DNA from: Pseudoscleropodium purum
Taxonomy: Eukaryota; Streptophyta; Bryopsida; Hypnales; Brachytheciaceae
DNA length: 64,000 nucleotides
Direction of reading: 5' to 3'
Assembly (NCBI GenBank): GCA_963969395.1
Contig: OZ017804.1
Coordinates: 18,414,001 to 18,478,000, forward strand
Shown here one piece after another: positions 35,913-48,360 of the stretch; the first letter of the stretch is position 1; each line of letters starts with the position of its first letter. Made by a program: the position numbers and the translations under genes. The notes under the pieces were generated by a model. The model saw nothing but the letters and a program-made list of their open reading frames with translations. It was not told the origin of the DNA and ran no database searches.

Positions 35913-38900
35913 AATATCACTTTAATAACTTTTTGCATCAAAAAAAATTACATTATGCAACATGGAAAAAAAAATTATGAATATTATTTAAATCAATTTC
36001 AAAGTATTTCTCTTTCATAGTTCATTAAAAAATACAATTAATATTTTTAACATGTGATTTCTTTTTTATTGCCTTTTAGTATTGTTCAAAATGGTCAAAT
36101 ATTTGATTATAAAAATTAGCATTCAAGACATTGCTTGAGTTATATCCACTATTTTCCTCTAATTCCCATATCAAACCATTTTTTCAAGAACCAAATTCAA
36201 TTTTTTTTCTATGTTTTATTCTAAATAGAAATTTTATAGATTTTTCAGCAATATTTTTCTGAAATTTTCAAAGTCCAACCACAATGTTTTCCCAATTCCA
36301 TTGGCTAACAATAAACTAACTGGTGGTTCTCCATGAACATTGATGAAAACATCATTAATTCTTCCTAATAGTAGAATTTTTACACTTCAATAATAATATA
36401 CACTATATGTGCAATTTTCATATAAAGAATTATGCAATACCAATTTCAATGTGTAATATACTTATTCAAAGACAATCCAAATGAATCTTCTACCCATTAA
36501 AAAAATTTAATTAGTTGCCCCAAAAAATTGTCCAAAGATGGACAACAACTATAAAATGTTTGCATTAATCCTTGGTACCATATCCAACTATGGCATGAGA
36601 GACATCCCATGCCAAATATGTAATTAAATTTAGCAAATAGAATTCAACAAATGCTAAAATTAAAAATATTCTTTTTAAAATCCATATTTTTTTAATTTGA
36701 AAAAGTATTTTTCTTAAATATTTGGCTAGTTTTTGTAGAATTTTTTTCCTTGATAGTTGGTTAAAAAAATTAATTTATAATGTGACATAAACCAATTCAA
36801 AAGGTTGTAGAATCAGTGAGTTATAAGAAGGATTGTCATGTCTTGTTTAGATTGATTTGGAACGTTTGATAAAATTTACAATCAAATTATCCCTTAAGGA
36901 GACTACTTTTGGGCTCTTTTAGAACTCAAGAAGCTCTATTGACTTTACATTTTGAATTGAATGCATGAAACTCTTAGGATAGCTTCTATTCATCATATTC
37001 TACAAATAAAACTTTGTTGCATGTCATTCTCAAAAGTAGTGCAAAATTTATAAAGTTTTTTAAATTTTGGTACCACAGTAAGTTAAAGAAATGTTCTAAA
37101 AATTGATTGTTTAATTTCATTTGGTTGGATAGATTGCTATATACCCAAAAACCTTTGAGCAATTCAATTTCAACTTATAAAATGAAAGTTATGAAGAGTT
37201 TTATTTTGTGGGTAATGAAGGCAAAAAAAGAAATGAAGTTGTTTAATGTATACAATTTTTTAAATGAAAATTAAGAAAATAGCATGGGATGCATTTTTCT
37301 TACTAGGATACTTTCACCATTGGGGTCAACAATACCCAAATTCTTGTCAAAGCTATAGACAATTTAGTTTTTTCTTTAATCAAATATTACCTTACATTTT
37401 ACAATTTAAAAAAAAATGAATATGAAAGTTTGTTTTGTCGAATTTTTTCCATATATTTTGGACCTATTTTGCAGGATATTGGTTAAATTGCACAAGTGAT
37501 AAGACATATATGTATTTTCCTTAAAATGTTGAAAGATAAAATTAGACTATAATTAGGAAGAGCTTCAAAAACCTACTTTTTGAAGTTAAGGCACATCAAT
37601 CTTGCAATTGGTGGTGGAAATCAATCTAAAATTTAGAAAGGATGTATATGAACTAGTTAATTAAAAAATTCTTTGGTTGAATTTAATTAGAGAATTAAAT
37701 ATTGATAAATATCTCCTAAAGAATGAAGACCTTTTTTTGGCCAAAAAACACTCAAAACTACCATTTCTATAGCAAAATGTAAAAAAAAAATTTATTGTTT
37801 TTTTTCATGTGTAACCATGGGGTCTTACACTTGACTAGCATGAAAATGTATGGAAAATATTTCAGAATTTTTGACCACATAGATTGCAAGATATTTGCAT
37901 TTAAAGTAAAAAAGACAAGTTTTTCAACACATTGTGGGACTAGATCTTTTGGCTTTGAACATTTCTAACTTTAATTTTTTGCACTATAAATTTTTGAGCT
38001 TTAAATCTTTCTAATATAGAATTGAGTTGAGAGTCTAGGGAAAAATTAATAATTCAAAAAAACTTAATTTTTATACTTTAAAAAATTGTTAAGTAGAAGT
38101 AGGTATGAGATAGAAGGAAAATTTAAATTATTAATATCTTTGAAATGAAATTCAAATGCTCTAGTTCTAATGGTGAAATTGTCTAAGCAAGAAAGATAAA
38201 CTACGTGGAACTTCTTTTTTTGAAAAATTGTAAAAATTGCATTCAGAAATGAATCCTACGAGTTATTTTTTCAAGAAGATGATCTACTTGCCCAAAAAAC
38301 AAGATTGTCCATAACTTTCTCATAAAAAATACAAATGTAATGAATCAAAGCTTTCTATGTATACAAAAATATAATCTATGAAAACATTATTTTTAAATTT
38401 AAAATAAAAAAATTTGAAATTTTTTTTGTTGCCCCCCATCTCCTATTTTGAGCTTATTTAGGCATAACTTTTGTTCCCGGGCATCGATTGAAAAAAAATT
38501 ATATTCCCTTAAAGCTAATCAATTTTTATATCTTCCAAAGATGTTTCAAAAAATCAAAAAATAATTTTAGCCCATTGGTACGTGCCCAAAATCCCATTTG
38601 TCCCCCAAAGGGATAATGGTCCTTTAGGGGATATCATAACCTTGTTTTGGGTATGAAATATTTTGAAGCAATTTGGGGGTTCAAATCACTAAAGTCTACT
38701 TTAGGGGTTAATTTATCCAATTTCTTTTTCTCTAATTGTAGGTAATATAGATAAGGAAACAAAATAAAATAAAATTTGGTGCAATTTTATTATTTCTAAA
38801 TTTATTACGCATTAAGAATAAATTTAGTACTTCAAAGGGTTTTACATTGCAATGAAATTTAGATGTTCATATAGGCAAAGTACATGTCATTAAGGTCCTC

Positions 38901-39217
38901 AATGCTTCATCTACTTGGAGCAAAAACACCCAAATTTTGGAGATCAATGGAGAAAGTAATTATTTTCAAATCCAATGTATAATATATTGTTGAAAGACTC
39001 TTCAAACTACATGTAAAATATGCCACCTCATTGAAAAAAATAAATGAAGCTTCCAAAATTTTTGGAAGTATTTAATCCCTAAAGGACCATGCATTCAAAT
39101 TTTGAACAACAAATGAACACAAACATGTTCTAAGCACACATAAAATTAATGTAATTTTTCATCCATCATTTTTTTGAAGATTCATGCGTTAGTTTTTTAA
39201 CATTTGCAAGGCATATA
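35913..39217. other. AT-rich spacer with decayed repeat relatives
   Basis: No gene is supported. Parts of 37.0-38.0 kb (e.g. CACATAGATTGCAAGATATT near 37877) resemble the interiors of the TTAA-flanked family and, inverted, 47.9-48.1 kb. This suggests diverged copies whose ends are lost. Confidence 0.4.
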
Positions 39218-39820
39218 TTTTGAAGACTTTGCTTTGAAAATATTCTAATATCCAATAGGTATTGGTAGGTTTGGCCTCAAAAAATAACCTTTTCAATTCA
39301 AAAAATGACCTTTCAAAAATGACTTGAATAAAAATAAATAAAAATAAAAATCTTCATAAGTCACTATGATTGGAACTCAATACATTAGAGGATTTTTGGC
39401 CCTCGGTAGGGCCATTTCAAGTAGGTGGGTCGCGAACTTCTTCCCTGCAGTTTTTGGGGAATGGTTGTTCCCAACAAAAAAGATTTCAAAAAAAAAAAAA
39501 AAAAGATTTAATCTTGAAATGAAGAAAAAAACTGAAAAAAAATTATATTTTTCGGAAGTGGCAATTGTTGTACCACGTCGTTGAGCTGCCATGGCCCCCT
39601 ATAGGATAGTTCCTGTAGTCTAGGAACTCACAACCCACCCAAGGGTGAAAACTCTTCTAATGTTTGAAGACTTTGTTTTGAAAATATCCTAATATTCAAT
39701 AGATATTGGTAGGTTTGGCCTCAAAAAATAACCTTTTCAATTCAAAAAATGACCCTTCAAAGACAACTTGAATAAAAAATAAAATAAAAATCTTCAAAAA
39801 TCACTATGATTGGAACTTAA
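39218..39820 (+). repeat. About 160-bp direct repeats flanking a MITE
   Basis: 39218-39380 and 39663-39820 are direct repeats. Both begin TTTGAAGACTTTGYTTTGAA, share GGTAGGTTTGGCCTCAAAAA, and end CACTATGATTGGAACTYAA. They sit immediately outside a CATTAG MITE (39383-39662), with only a couple of bases between. Confidence 0.75.
39383..39662. mobile_element. CATTAG-family MITE, copy 2
   Basis: A 280-bp element with CATTAGAGGATTTTTG at the left and the complement of CATTAGAAGAGTTTTC at the right. The middle holds the poly-A run and a GTACCACGTCG block like other copies. The short ORF inside is not a gene. It is bracketed by the 160-bp direct repeats. Confidence 0.7.
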
Positions 39821-40378
39821 CATTTTGAAATTCAAAGAAAAAAATTCTTGTGAAAATAAAAAACACTCAATCTACAATCAATTAGAGAAAGAATTTTTAA
39901 TTTTTGGCTCCAAATTTTATTGAAAAATATTGATTGGTATATTCGATGATCTCAATGTATGGAAATAATCTAATAATCATATTTTACAACTACTGTTTGA
40001 GAGTCATCATTAAATTATTATTGTAAGTTGCATTTTATAATACATCTTCACAATTTTAGAAATATGGACTATCCTTTGGTCCTTTAGAGGTCAAAAAGAA
40101 CTTTTGGGTAGATTTGCCTAAGTAAGGGTGGACAAGAAGCCATCTCTGAGAGGATGGAAATTCTTTTTTCTATGCTTGGAGATAGATGTAAGAACTTGAT
40201 CCCTCAAGATGTGACCTCTCCTATCTATTATAAGGGCCTTCATTCCAAATACAAATTCAAAGTTTCCAAATTTCATCATCTATGCTAATTATAAATTCTT
40301 GCATTTTTTCCACCCAAATGAACTCTATAAAGAGCTTGCTTTCTACATATGAATGCACACCTTTCTCAATTGTATAGC
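39821..40378. other. AT-rich spacer, nothing identified
   Basis: No coding, RNA or bounded repeat feature is supported. Confidence 0.4.
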
Positions 40379-40382
40379 TTAA

Positions 40383-40703
40383 CCCCTAAAGGTTTTTGAC
40401 TATGTTTTCACCAAAAACGCTCTAAAACTGAAATTTCTAGTGCAACTACCCGGATTTTTGCAAGGAATAAAAAAGGATTTTTGTAAATTCAAACACTAAT
40501 ATCTTGCAACTGACAAGGTGAAAATTTCATACAATAACTTTTTAGCCATGTAGTCAAAAGTTATAAAAATTGTTGGGCCTTACAACTACTCCTCAGGCAC
40601 ATGTCATGTTCAAACTTCAAAGAAAAATAAATAAAAACTCCATGCATAGTGAGCTGCCCCAAATCACTATGTTGCTAAAAAATGGGGTTCAGGGCTTTAG
40701 AGG
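40383..40703. mobile_element. TTAA-flanked CCCCTAAAG element, copy 1 (short)
   Basis: A 321-bp element between TTAA (40379-40382) and TTAA (40704-40707). Left end CCCCTAAAGG, right end GGCTTTAGAGG. Sub-terminal blocks (GACTATGTTTTCACCAAAAA at one end, GTGAGCTGCCCCAAATCACT at the other) match the larger copies at 45246 and 56629, so this looks like an internally deleted derivative. Non-coding. Confidence 0.7.
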
Positions 40704-40745
40704 TTAACTTTTATTCTATTTTCTCTTAACCCCTAAATGTCCCAA

Positions 40746-41016
40746 CATTAGAGGAGATTGGGGGATGGGGGGGGCTAGAGGGCCGTTTTAAGCTTGTTTT
40801 TTTAGATGATCGGAAACAATCATTGTCAATTTGGCTTTTTTTGAAAAAAAAAATTTTAAATGCAAAAAAAAGAATTGTTTTTTGAAATTATTTTGGTGAC
40901 GTGGCAGTCGCCATGCCACGTCAGGCAGTAGTTGCAGGCTGTTGTGAGGTTGTTTCTCCAATGCTAGTAGCTCAGGGAACTTGTAGCCCTCTAATGCGGT
41001 TGGAAATCTTCTAATG
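40746..41016. mobile_element. CATTAG-family MITE, copy 3, with ACGT palindrome
   Basis: A 271-bp element starting CATTAGAGGAGATT and ending with the complement of CATTAGAAGATTTCC. It carries a perfect 10-bp inverted repeat, TGACGTGGCA at 40897-40906 and TGCCACGTCA at 40914-40923. The ACGT cores are the kind bound by plant bZIP factors. It lies 1.6 kb upstream of the peroxiredoxin start. Non-coding. Confidence 0.72.
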
Positions 41017-42637
41017 ATTTGATTTCTAATGGACAACTAGATTCAAACTCATGTTTTTTTTCCAACACTGCTTGGATGAAAGTCATCCATTTTTATGAAG
41101 ATACTTTATCAAGTTGTTGTCTTATCTAATGGTTGAATTTGGTGATACTTGAGTATATATTTTTCTAAAATTACAAATGTAAAAGTGTATTTAGCGGTTG
41201 ACCAAGCTAAAATTGCATGGATTCTAGTTCAAAATTGGGTTTGCAAAAATGAGGTTATAGATTCAAAGAATACAATTTTTTTGAAAAATCACCATGTTAA
41301 AGGAAACTCATTTCAAATCCATTCCAACAAAGTTCATTCAAAAATGATACTCCTTTTGTTTTTGAAAAAAAGACCCTTGTTTCCTTTTTAAAAGACAAAG
41401 GAAACATGGGGCTTTATTTAGAAAGAGAGGTAGTAATGTTTTTCTTGTAATCAAATTTAGAAGGAAAACTAAAATTTCCATTTCAAAATTATAGAAAAAT
41501 ATTGGTGGTAGCATTGGTGAATCTAATCACATGGATGGAGTCTAAAACTCAAGCAAGGCACTAAATCCAACTCACAAAGTGTGTTTATCAAGGTAATTTT
41601 GGGGTTCTCCAAGTGTAAAAATAAAAGCCCCCTATTCTAAGTCGTGTCTAGAATATGGTCTAAATCTCTCCTAGCTAATGTAGGTCTTTGATTGCAAATA
41701 TGAATTCAAAATTTGCAAAAAAAATCATGTGAAAAATAAAAAAATTTCCATGTTTTCCCAAGGATAAATTGAGCCTGTTGGGCCCATTTAATGGATTGGA
41801 TTTGTTGTCCTATAAAACTCAAAATCTACAACTTTTATTTGTAAATCAATTCCAAAAAATTCTTCCAAATAGTAATTTATAATAATTTTTCTCAAATCAT
41901 CCATTCGGAAAACACTCTCTTCATTCACTATTTGATTCTTCTACCCTCTTCATCTCCATCGTTCTAATTGGTCCATGTAAGCCTACGCATAATTTTTTCA
42001 CCCTTCCAACTGGTTACAATGTTATGACGGCATGCAAAACATTGCCATGTGAGCATGACTTGGAACTGAGGCGAACAGCGTCACGACATTATCCTTGAAA
42101 TCCGAACCCCATTAACGAATGCCGTACTTCATACATCCTCTCCACCAACTCTCATCGAAAAATATCCTTTCGCAGCCTCGAACCTCTCCCTCCGCCCTTC
42201 GATGAAACCTAAAGCCGAATCTGACGGCGAGAATCCGGGAGTGACGCTGTCCCATCGGGAACGTGGGAACAGCATGGTGGGGTTTGGCAGAGACCTGCCC
42301 GGACAGACCTGCCACGGTAATAAGCTCGGGCAGAGACTGACCTCACCTAATACGCACGGTCGTAGACGCCTGACAGTAATAGGTCTCGTCCTTCGTCCCT
42401 TCTCCTTCCTCTCTGAGTTCTCAAATTGTCGTGTGCGAGACTGAATGCGTGATCTTTTTTTGTTTGTTCTGCAATTGCTGCTGTTATCCCGAGGCTTTGA
42501 TCGAGCTTTGATGAAGCTTTGATCATCTCCTTGATAGAGTGGCCTTGGTTACTGTGATTTGCTTCGGTTGCTTCCGATTTGCTCTGTTTGCTTTGATTGC
42601 AGAGTGAGGAGGTGGTGTTAGAGTTGCGGGAGCGATC
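41017..42637. promoter_or_regulatory. Spacer and upstream region of the peroxiredoxin gene
   Basis: Bases 41,017-42,000 are AT-rich with no feature seen. From about 42,050 composition rises towards gene-like values and presumably forms the promoter and 5' UTR of the 1-Cys peroxiredoxin. ACGTGG at 42261-42266 resembles an abscisic acid response element core, which is common in PER1 promoters. TTTGATTGCAG ending near 42602 could be a 5' UTR intron acceptor. Both are weak calls. Confidence 0.4.
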
Positions 42638-43306
42638 ATGGCGTTGAAGTTGGGAGACACTGCGCCGCAGTTCACAGCGGATTCCACTCACGGCGAACTC
42701 GACTTCCATTCTTACATTGACGGTTCTTGGGCGATTCTTTTCTCGCATCCGAACGACTTCACTCCCGTGTGCACCACCGAGCTTGGCGCTGTGGGGAAGT
42801 TTCTCCCGGACTTCGAGAAGCGCGGAGTGAAGGTGATTGCGCTTTCGTGCAACGATGTGGAGTCACACAAGGGTTGGATTGCGGATATCGAGAGCTTCAC
42901 CCCGGGGGTGAAAGTGAGCTACCCGATCGTGGCGGACCCGACGCGCGAGCTCGCGGTGAAGTTCGGCATGCTGGACCCGGAGGAAATTGACGCCAAGGGG
43001 ATCCCGTTGACGGCGAGGGCGGTGTACGTCTTCGGCCCGGATAAGAAGTTGAAGCTGTCGATCTTGTACCCGGCCACCACGGGACGTAACTTCAATGAGG
43101 TGCTGCGCGTGATTGACTCGCTTCAGCTTACCGCCAATTACAGCGTGGCGACTCCGGTCAACTGGAACCAGGGCGATAAATGCATGGTTGTGCCTTCGCT
43201 CTCCAACGACGCCGCGACCAAAAAGTTCCCCAAGGGTTTTGAGACCGTGGAAGTGCCGTCGGGCAAGAGCTACATTCGCCTCACTCCTCAGCCTAACCTG
43301 GACTGA
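42638..43306 (+). CDS. PER1: 1-Cys peroxiredoxin (PER1/Prx6 type)
   Basis: A thiol peroxidase that reduces H2O2 and organic hydroperoxides through one peroxidatic Cys. Plant members are associated with desiccation tolerance, seeds or spores, and the nucleus or cytosol. One uninterrupted frame of 222 residues, full length for the family. The catalytic motif is DFTPVCTTE with Cys45. The Prx6-type C-terminal domain follows (PATTGRNFNEVLRVIDSLQL, ATPVNWNQGDKCMVVPS, KKFPKGFETVEVPSGKSYIR). No intron interrupts the coding region, unlike many angiosperm PER1 genes. Codon use is distinctly GC-rich compared with the surroundings. The start is the first ATG of the family-matching frame (MALKLGDTAPQF). 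The minus-strand frame across it is a shadow. Confidence 0.96.
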   Translation: MALKLGDTAPQFTADSTHGELDFHSYIDGSWAILFSHPNDFTPVCTTELGAVGKFLPDFEKRGVKVIALSCNDVESHKGWIADIESFTPGVKVSYPIVADPTRELAVKFGMLDPEEIDAKGIPLTARAVYVFGPDKKLKLSILYPATTGRNFNEVLRVIDSLQLTANYSVATPVNWNQGDKCMVVPSLSNDAATKKFPKGFETVEVPSGKSYIRLTPQPNLD

Positions 43307-45241
43307 AGCTTTTGATATCTCTTCGTATTGGAATGGTGAAACAGGGGAGATAGTTGCAATGATATCCGTGGATGCACTGGAGGATACGTCTTTCTTGTAG
43401 TCCTTGGAATTTTGTCGATACTGTAAAGGGATCAATCGTTATCCGGTTGCTTACGGTCTTCTGTGACACTTACAGGGTGTGTGTGTTCTGTGAACTGTTT
43501 TATCTCTCTCCACATGTGCTATGTGTAAATGTACAGAATGCGTTTTCTGTACAACTTCAGTGCAATTGATATGCTGTTTTGTTACTTTCTGTTCTTTTTG
43601 TCTGTGCAAGCATATCTGCTGTTCTTAGGATTAGCATTCTTTGTATTGCTGTTCTGCTGGTATTGTCTTAATTATGTTGCGATTCTTATGTTTTTCATCA
43701 ATCTGAATTCCTTATTGCTGTTGTTTGATCATGTCCTTCAACAGGGCGAATGTTACTGCATATTGCACTTTGCTTGGAAGTTGGCAGGGAAGGTTTGTGG
43801 GAAATAGTCTTATCATTTCATATTGGAGAAGCATTACTTGTTGAATCGCAATTGTTGCTACGCATTAGCAATTAAATTCGAATCTCCCAGTGGTTTTTTC
43901 ATAGAAGATTGTGCTGTATGTTTGAATGTGCAGTTTTGTCCGAGTTAAATTCAATCTCCCATTGGTGCATAGGAGCTTGTGCCATCCTTAATGAGTTTAG
44001 ATTAGAGTTGAAGGGCTTCACTCCATTTGGGGTTTTCAAATCAGAACATTTGGTGTTTAACGTAATTAGGAGGTTTGCAAAATGGAACTTTTAATGTAGA
44101 CAACTGCATTCCACCCTCTCTTGTGAAAGCCTTCGTTCCATGTCATGTATATCCTCACATTCTGGGCATGTTGCGGACACATGATTGCTGTTAGAAATTC
44201 ATTCGTCCTCCTGAAGCCTTTCTCGATAGAGAGAATTGAATCAATTTCAATCTATTCAGAGTCATAGCAAATGCATTTTTCATATCTTAAAAGGTTATAA
44301 TTTATTCACTCAATCAGCTTCTCTTTAGATCACGATTAGGGCAAACTTCCATGTACATACAATTAGCCGAACCGTTTCATTAAACAAAACAAAAAACAGA
44401 TCGGAAATCTTCAAGGAAGTGTGCAACGGTAGTAAGAGTACAATTGGAAATATTGGTTAGCGGAATTTTTTGGGGAGGCTTGTGAAAAGTAGATAGAAGT
44501 TTCTTAACTTCTGGAAAATTAGTTTTAATGTTGTACCTGCATTTTTTGGTTGCTTTTAGTTTGACATCAAGGTAAATATATGAGGTTTTATTAGGATACA
44601 AATATTTTGTAGCTAAGTTTGTGGATTAATTACAACTTGATTAGACTTTTTGCTATGTAAATTGGCACAAGAATACATCTTTGGTAAAGACCAAGTATTA
44701 GATGAATTGAATTCAATTACTATGCCATGTATTGATAAAGTTATTTCAATCTACTTCTAGAATTATACAAATTTGCTAAGTGCACTAATATGGTATTTTG
44801 TAATTCATAGTATTATAAATATATTATTTAGTGTTGTCTAAACTATTTTTATACTATCTCAAATATTGTAATTTTCATCCAACTTTCATATAAAGGTTCA
44901 AACTAATTTGATTCACATTCACACGAAATTATGCAAAATTAGTGCAAGGGGGGCTCAAATTAATTGAGCTAATTGGTGTAATGATGTAGTGATTCGACAA
45001 ACTTAACTTGTAATTAACTATACACATGTTGAAAAATTATAGCCTAAATTAAAAAGGATAAGCTTCAATACTAAATAGAATGAAGATTATGTCATACTTT
45101 TGGAAGAAACTCCAATTTAACTAATTATGGGCAATCCATAGTCCATAAATAACATTGTATTTATAGATGAATGATGAAAATATAATCTATGTATAGTCCA
45201 AATGTAAGTTTTTTAGTTAAAATGGATAGCTCTCATTATGT
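43307..45241. other. 3' region of peroxiredoxin and AT-rich spacer
   Basis: The first several hundred bases are T-rich and probably 3' UTR and downstream sequence. From about 44,250 the DNA is AT-rich spacer. No gene is supported. Confidence 0.4.
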
Positions 45242-45245
45242 TTAA

Positions 45246-46170
45246 CCCCTAAAGGTCAAAACTGTATTTTTTTTGCAACATAGCAATTTTAGGCAGCTCA
45301 CTAGAAATGGATTTTTTAGTTTTTTTTTGCTGAAATTTTCACACAATATGTGCTGAAGGAGTAGCTTTAAGGCCCAATAATTTTCATAACTTTTGACTAC
45401 ATGATTCAAAAGTTATTGCATGATATGTAATTTTCAATGGTTAGTGGGCAATCCAAAAATTTCTTAAAAAATCACTTTTTTCAAAAATAAAAATTTGAAA
45501 TTGATTTTCTAGATTTATATTTATGTAGAAAGCTTTGAATCATTCCATTTTGATTTATGAGATGAAAGTTATGAGGTGCTCTACTTTGATGGTAGTCATG
45601 GATTCCCTATTCAAAAATAAACTTTGGAGTCCTTTATTTAACTCAATTTTTAATATTTTTTGAAAAAAATAAAAAGATATGATGTAGATTGTTTATTACT
45701 ACATTATCACCACTCACATTTGAATTTTTCAATTTTATAATTAAATTCTTAACAATTTAGTGTTTTGAATCACTTTGTACTTCTTTCTACTTATTATTTT
45801 TTTCCTATATGTTGTAAATTCCAAATGATCTAAAAAATTTCAAGCATATATTGAACTTGATTTGAAGAATGAACTCAAAGAAGTACCACCATTTTGGACA
45901 TTTTTTTATACAAATGTGACCTTATGAAGTGCAGCTGCCCATATTTCATAGGGTCAAGAAAATGGTTTTTATCACTTCAAATGTTAATATCTTGCAATCT
46001 ACACGGTGGAAAATTCTGAAATTTTTTCCACATCTTTTCAAACTAGTTTATTACAAGATCATACAGTTACATGTGTCCAAAAATATTTTTCATCTAAAAT
46101 TCGATGCTTCTATCAAAAATTGCAGTTTTGGAGCGTTTTTGGTGAAAACATAGTCTCCGAACTTTAGGGG
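45246..46170. mobile_element. TTAA-flanked CCCCTAAAG element, copy 2
   Basis: A 925-bp element between TTAA (45242-45245) and TTAA (46171-46174). Terminal inverted repeats CCCCTAAAGG...CTTTAGGGG. It is in opposite orientation to copies 1 and 3: its left part (GGCAGCTCACTA, AGGCCCAATAATTTTCATAA) is the complement of the right part of copy 3, and its right part (TTGCAGTTTTGGAGCGTTTTT) of the left part of copies 1 and 3. No transposase frame is seen. Confidence 0.75.
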
Positions 46171-46174
46171 TTAA

Positions 46175-47016
46175 TCAAATGAAATTAAAAATAAATGAAA
46201 TATTGATTAGTATTGGCTGCCAATGGATACATTTTCAATTATAGAGAAAGTTCATAATTTGTGAATAAGTCCATAATTAGTTAAATTGGGGTTAAGACAA
46301 ACAATTGCAATCATTACTAAAGATGAAAAGCTACCTTTCAAGAGACAAAAAAAATTTGATATTTATAGTAGATTATTCTATTAGTAAATAGAAAATGAAG
46401 AGTTTAATGTTGACATTATAAAATGTTAACAAATCATTTTTTATTTGATGTTGGAATTAGAAAGTTTTTTGAATATGATCACAAATCAATTGAATTTTAG
46501 ATTAGAATGTGAAGAGATGTTACCAAATTATATATTTTAGTTTCAATCGGATGCAACATTTATGGAAGGTCAATCAAATATGTTACTCATACTTGATATG
46601 GAATCTTCTACTTTCAATATCAATAACACACGAAAAATGAAAAACCTATGAATCATTGTTTAAGCACTCTAATGTTCAAAAAATGAACGATGCACAAAAA
46701 TAAAAATCATGAGTTTAAAAAAATAAAAATAAAAATTGGATAAATCAGATATGTAATTACTATGAATTTTAAAAGGACGAAGCTCCCTAATCTTTAATCT
46801 TGTTATGTTGTTGTGGACACTATATGTACTTTTGGATGACTTCATATAAGACATTATGGAAAAAAACATTTCTTCATCTAATTTTTTTCAAGTTGCTTGA
46901 GTACATTTTTGGTAAATAATATTGTAAATTCCTTATTATAGTATTATTGACTTTTATGAAGAAGAAAAGATATTTATTATTTATTGCTCAGTAGAAAATT
47001 TTGTATATTTGAATAT

Positions 47017-47078
<62 letters not shown>

Positions 47079-48166
47079 CCCTTTTGTTGCAAATTTTAAT
47101 ATTTTATAGCAATATGAACTTTGGACCTATAACCATGATTTGTTGATTTTTTAATTTTAGAGGGACACAATAATTTTTGGTTTGTAACATGGTATCATAA
47201 ATTATAATTTATATCTCTATGAAAATTTCAGATTTTTTGAATATATTCTACATTTGATATGAATTTCCTTCATTTACAAAAATTTCATAGTAATTTTAAA
47301 TTTTCCCCCAAAACTTTGAAAATTTGATGACTTGTAGTAGATAATTTGCCTTCATCTTTGAAAAATAGATATAGAATTTTTCATTCATATCTAATTGTGA
47401 AATGGTAGCAAATAAAGTGATGGATAATGAAGCTTGAAATCAATGGTCATTTGCCTATCTTTCTAGAGTTAATGGCACTTTGGAGGACACTTTCAATGAA
47501 AGTCTAGTTGTTACAAAATATTGAATTTTTCAATTTTCAATTTTTTCTCAAATGTTATATTTTTGTTTACTTTTGAAGCTTTGATTCATTTCATTTGGAC
47601 TAGTGATGAGAAAGTTATAAACAATCTTGTTTTTTCAAGCAATCTAAACATCACCTATAAAAAAAGAATTTATGGAATTTATTTTTTAATGCAATTTTCA
47701 CAATAAAAAAATTGTTTGAAAGGGTTAAGTTTTCTTGCTAGAACAATCTTACCATTGGGATTATTGTATTTTAATTCCATCTTAGAGCTATTAACAATTT
47801 AGTTTTTTCATCAATCTTGTATCTATTTCTATTTAGCAATATTTTTAAAAATGATAACCAATTGTTTTTTTATTTTGAATTTTTTCACCTATTCTCATCT
47901 CAACTCTTCAGCTTAAATAATTTGAAATTCAAAATCAATAGTGCAAAAATTTTAAGTTAAAAAGATTCAAAGCCAAGAAATATAGTCAAACAGGTTGCAA
48001 AAAAATACTAGTCTTTTTATTAAAAATGCAAATATCTTGCAATCTATGTGGTCAAAGTTTCTAAAATTTCTTCCATACATTTTATAATAGTCTACTACAA
48101 GATCCCATAGTTAAATATGAAAAAAAACAATCTTAAAAACCTTTTGCTTTTGCAATAGAAATGGAA
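46175..48166. other. AT-rich spacer with decayed repeats
   Basis: No gene is seen. It contains a (TA)n run at about 47025-47075. An arm related to palindrome 3 lies near 46,660-46,870. At 47.9-48.1 kb a segment is inverted relative to 37.8-37.9 kb and related to the interior of the TTAA-flanked family. Confidence 0.4.
47025..47075. repeat. (TA)n microsatellite
   Basis: About 25 uninterrupted TA dinucleotides. Self-complementary, prone to cruciform formation and length change. Confidence 0.95.
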
Positions 48167-48360
48167 CATTAGAAGATTTTTGGGGGCTTCAGAAGCATGT
48201 GTCGGACTTGTTCCTTCACAACTATTCCCCACAGTAGAGGGAACGGCCTGTTGTAAAAAAAAAAAAAAATTAATTCTTCAAATTAAGATTGGAATGGATA
48301 TCCAACCAAAATTTAGAATTTTTTTTTTTTCCTTTTCAAGGTTGGGACTATTGAGGTCAT
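48167..48360. mobile_element. CATTAG-family MITE, copy 4 (right end lost)
   Basis: Starts CATTAGAAGATTTTTGGGGG, followed by the family's GCTTCAGAAGC...CTTGTTCC and GTAGAGGGAACGGCCTGTTG blocks and poly-A run. No CTTCTAATG end is seen, so the right end is decayed or deleted. The end coordinate is approximate. Confidence 0.6.

Noticed and set aside
42863..43435. 190-codon minus-strand ORF over the peroxiredoxin
   Set aside because: Shadow of a GC-rich coding frame on the plus strand, rich in Arg/His/Val as antisense frames are.
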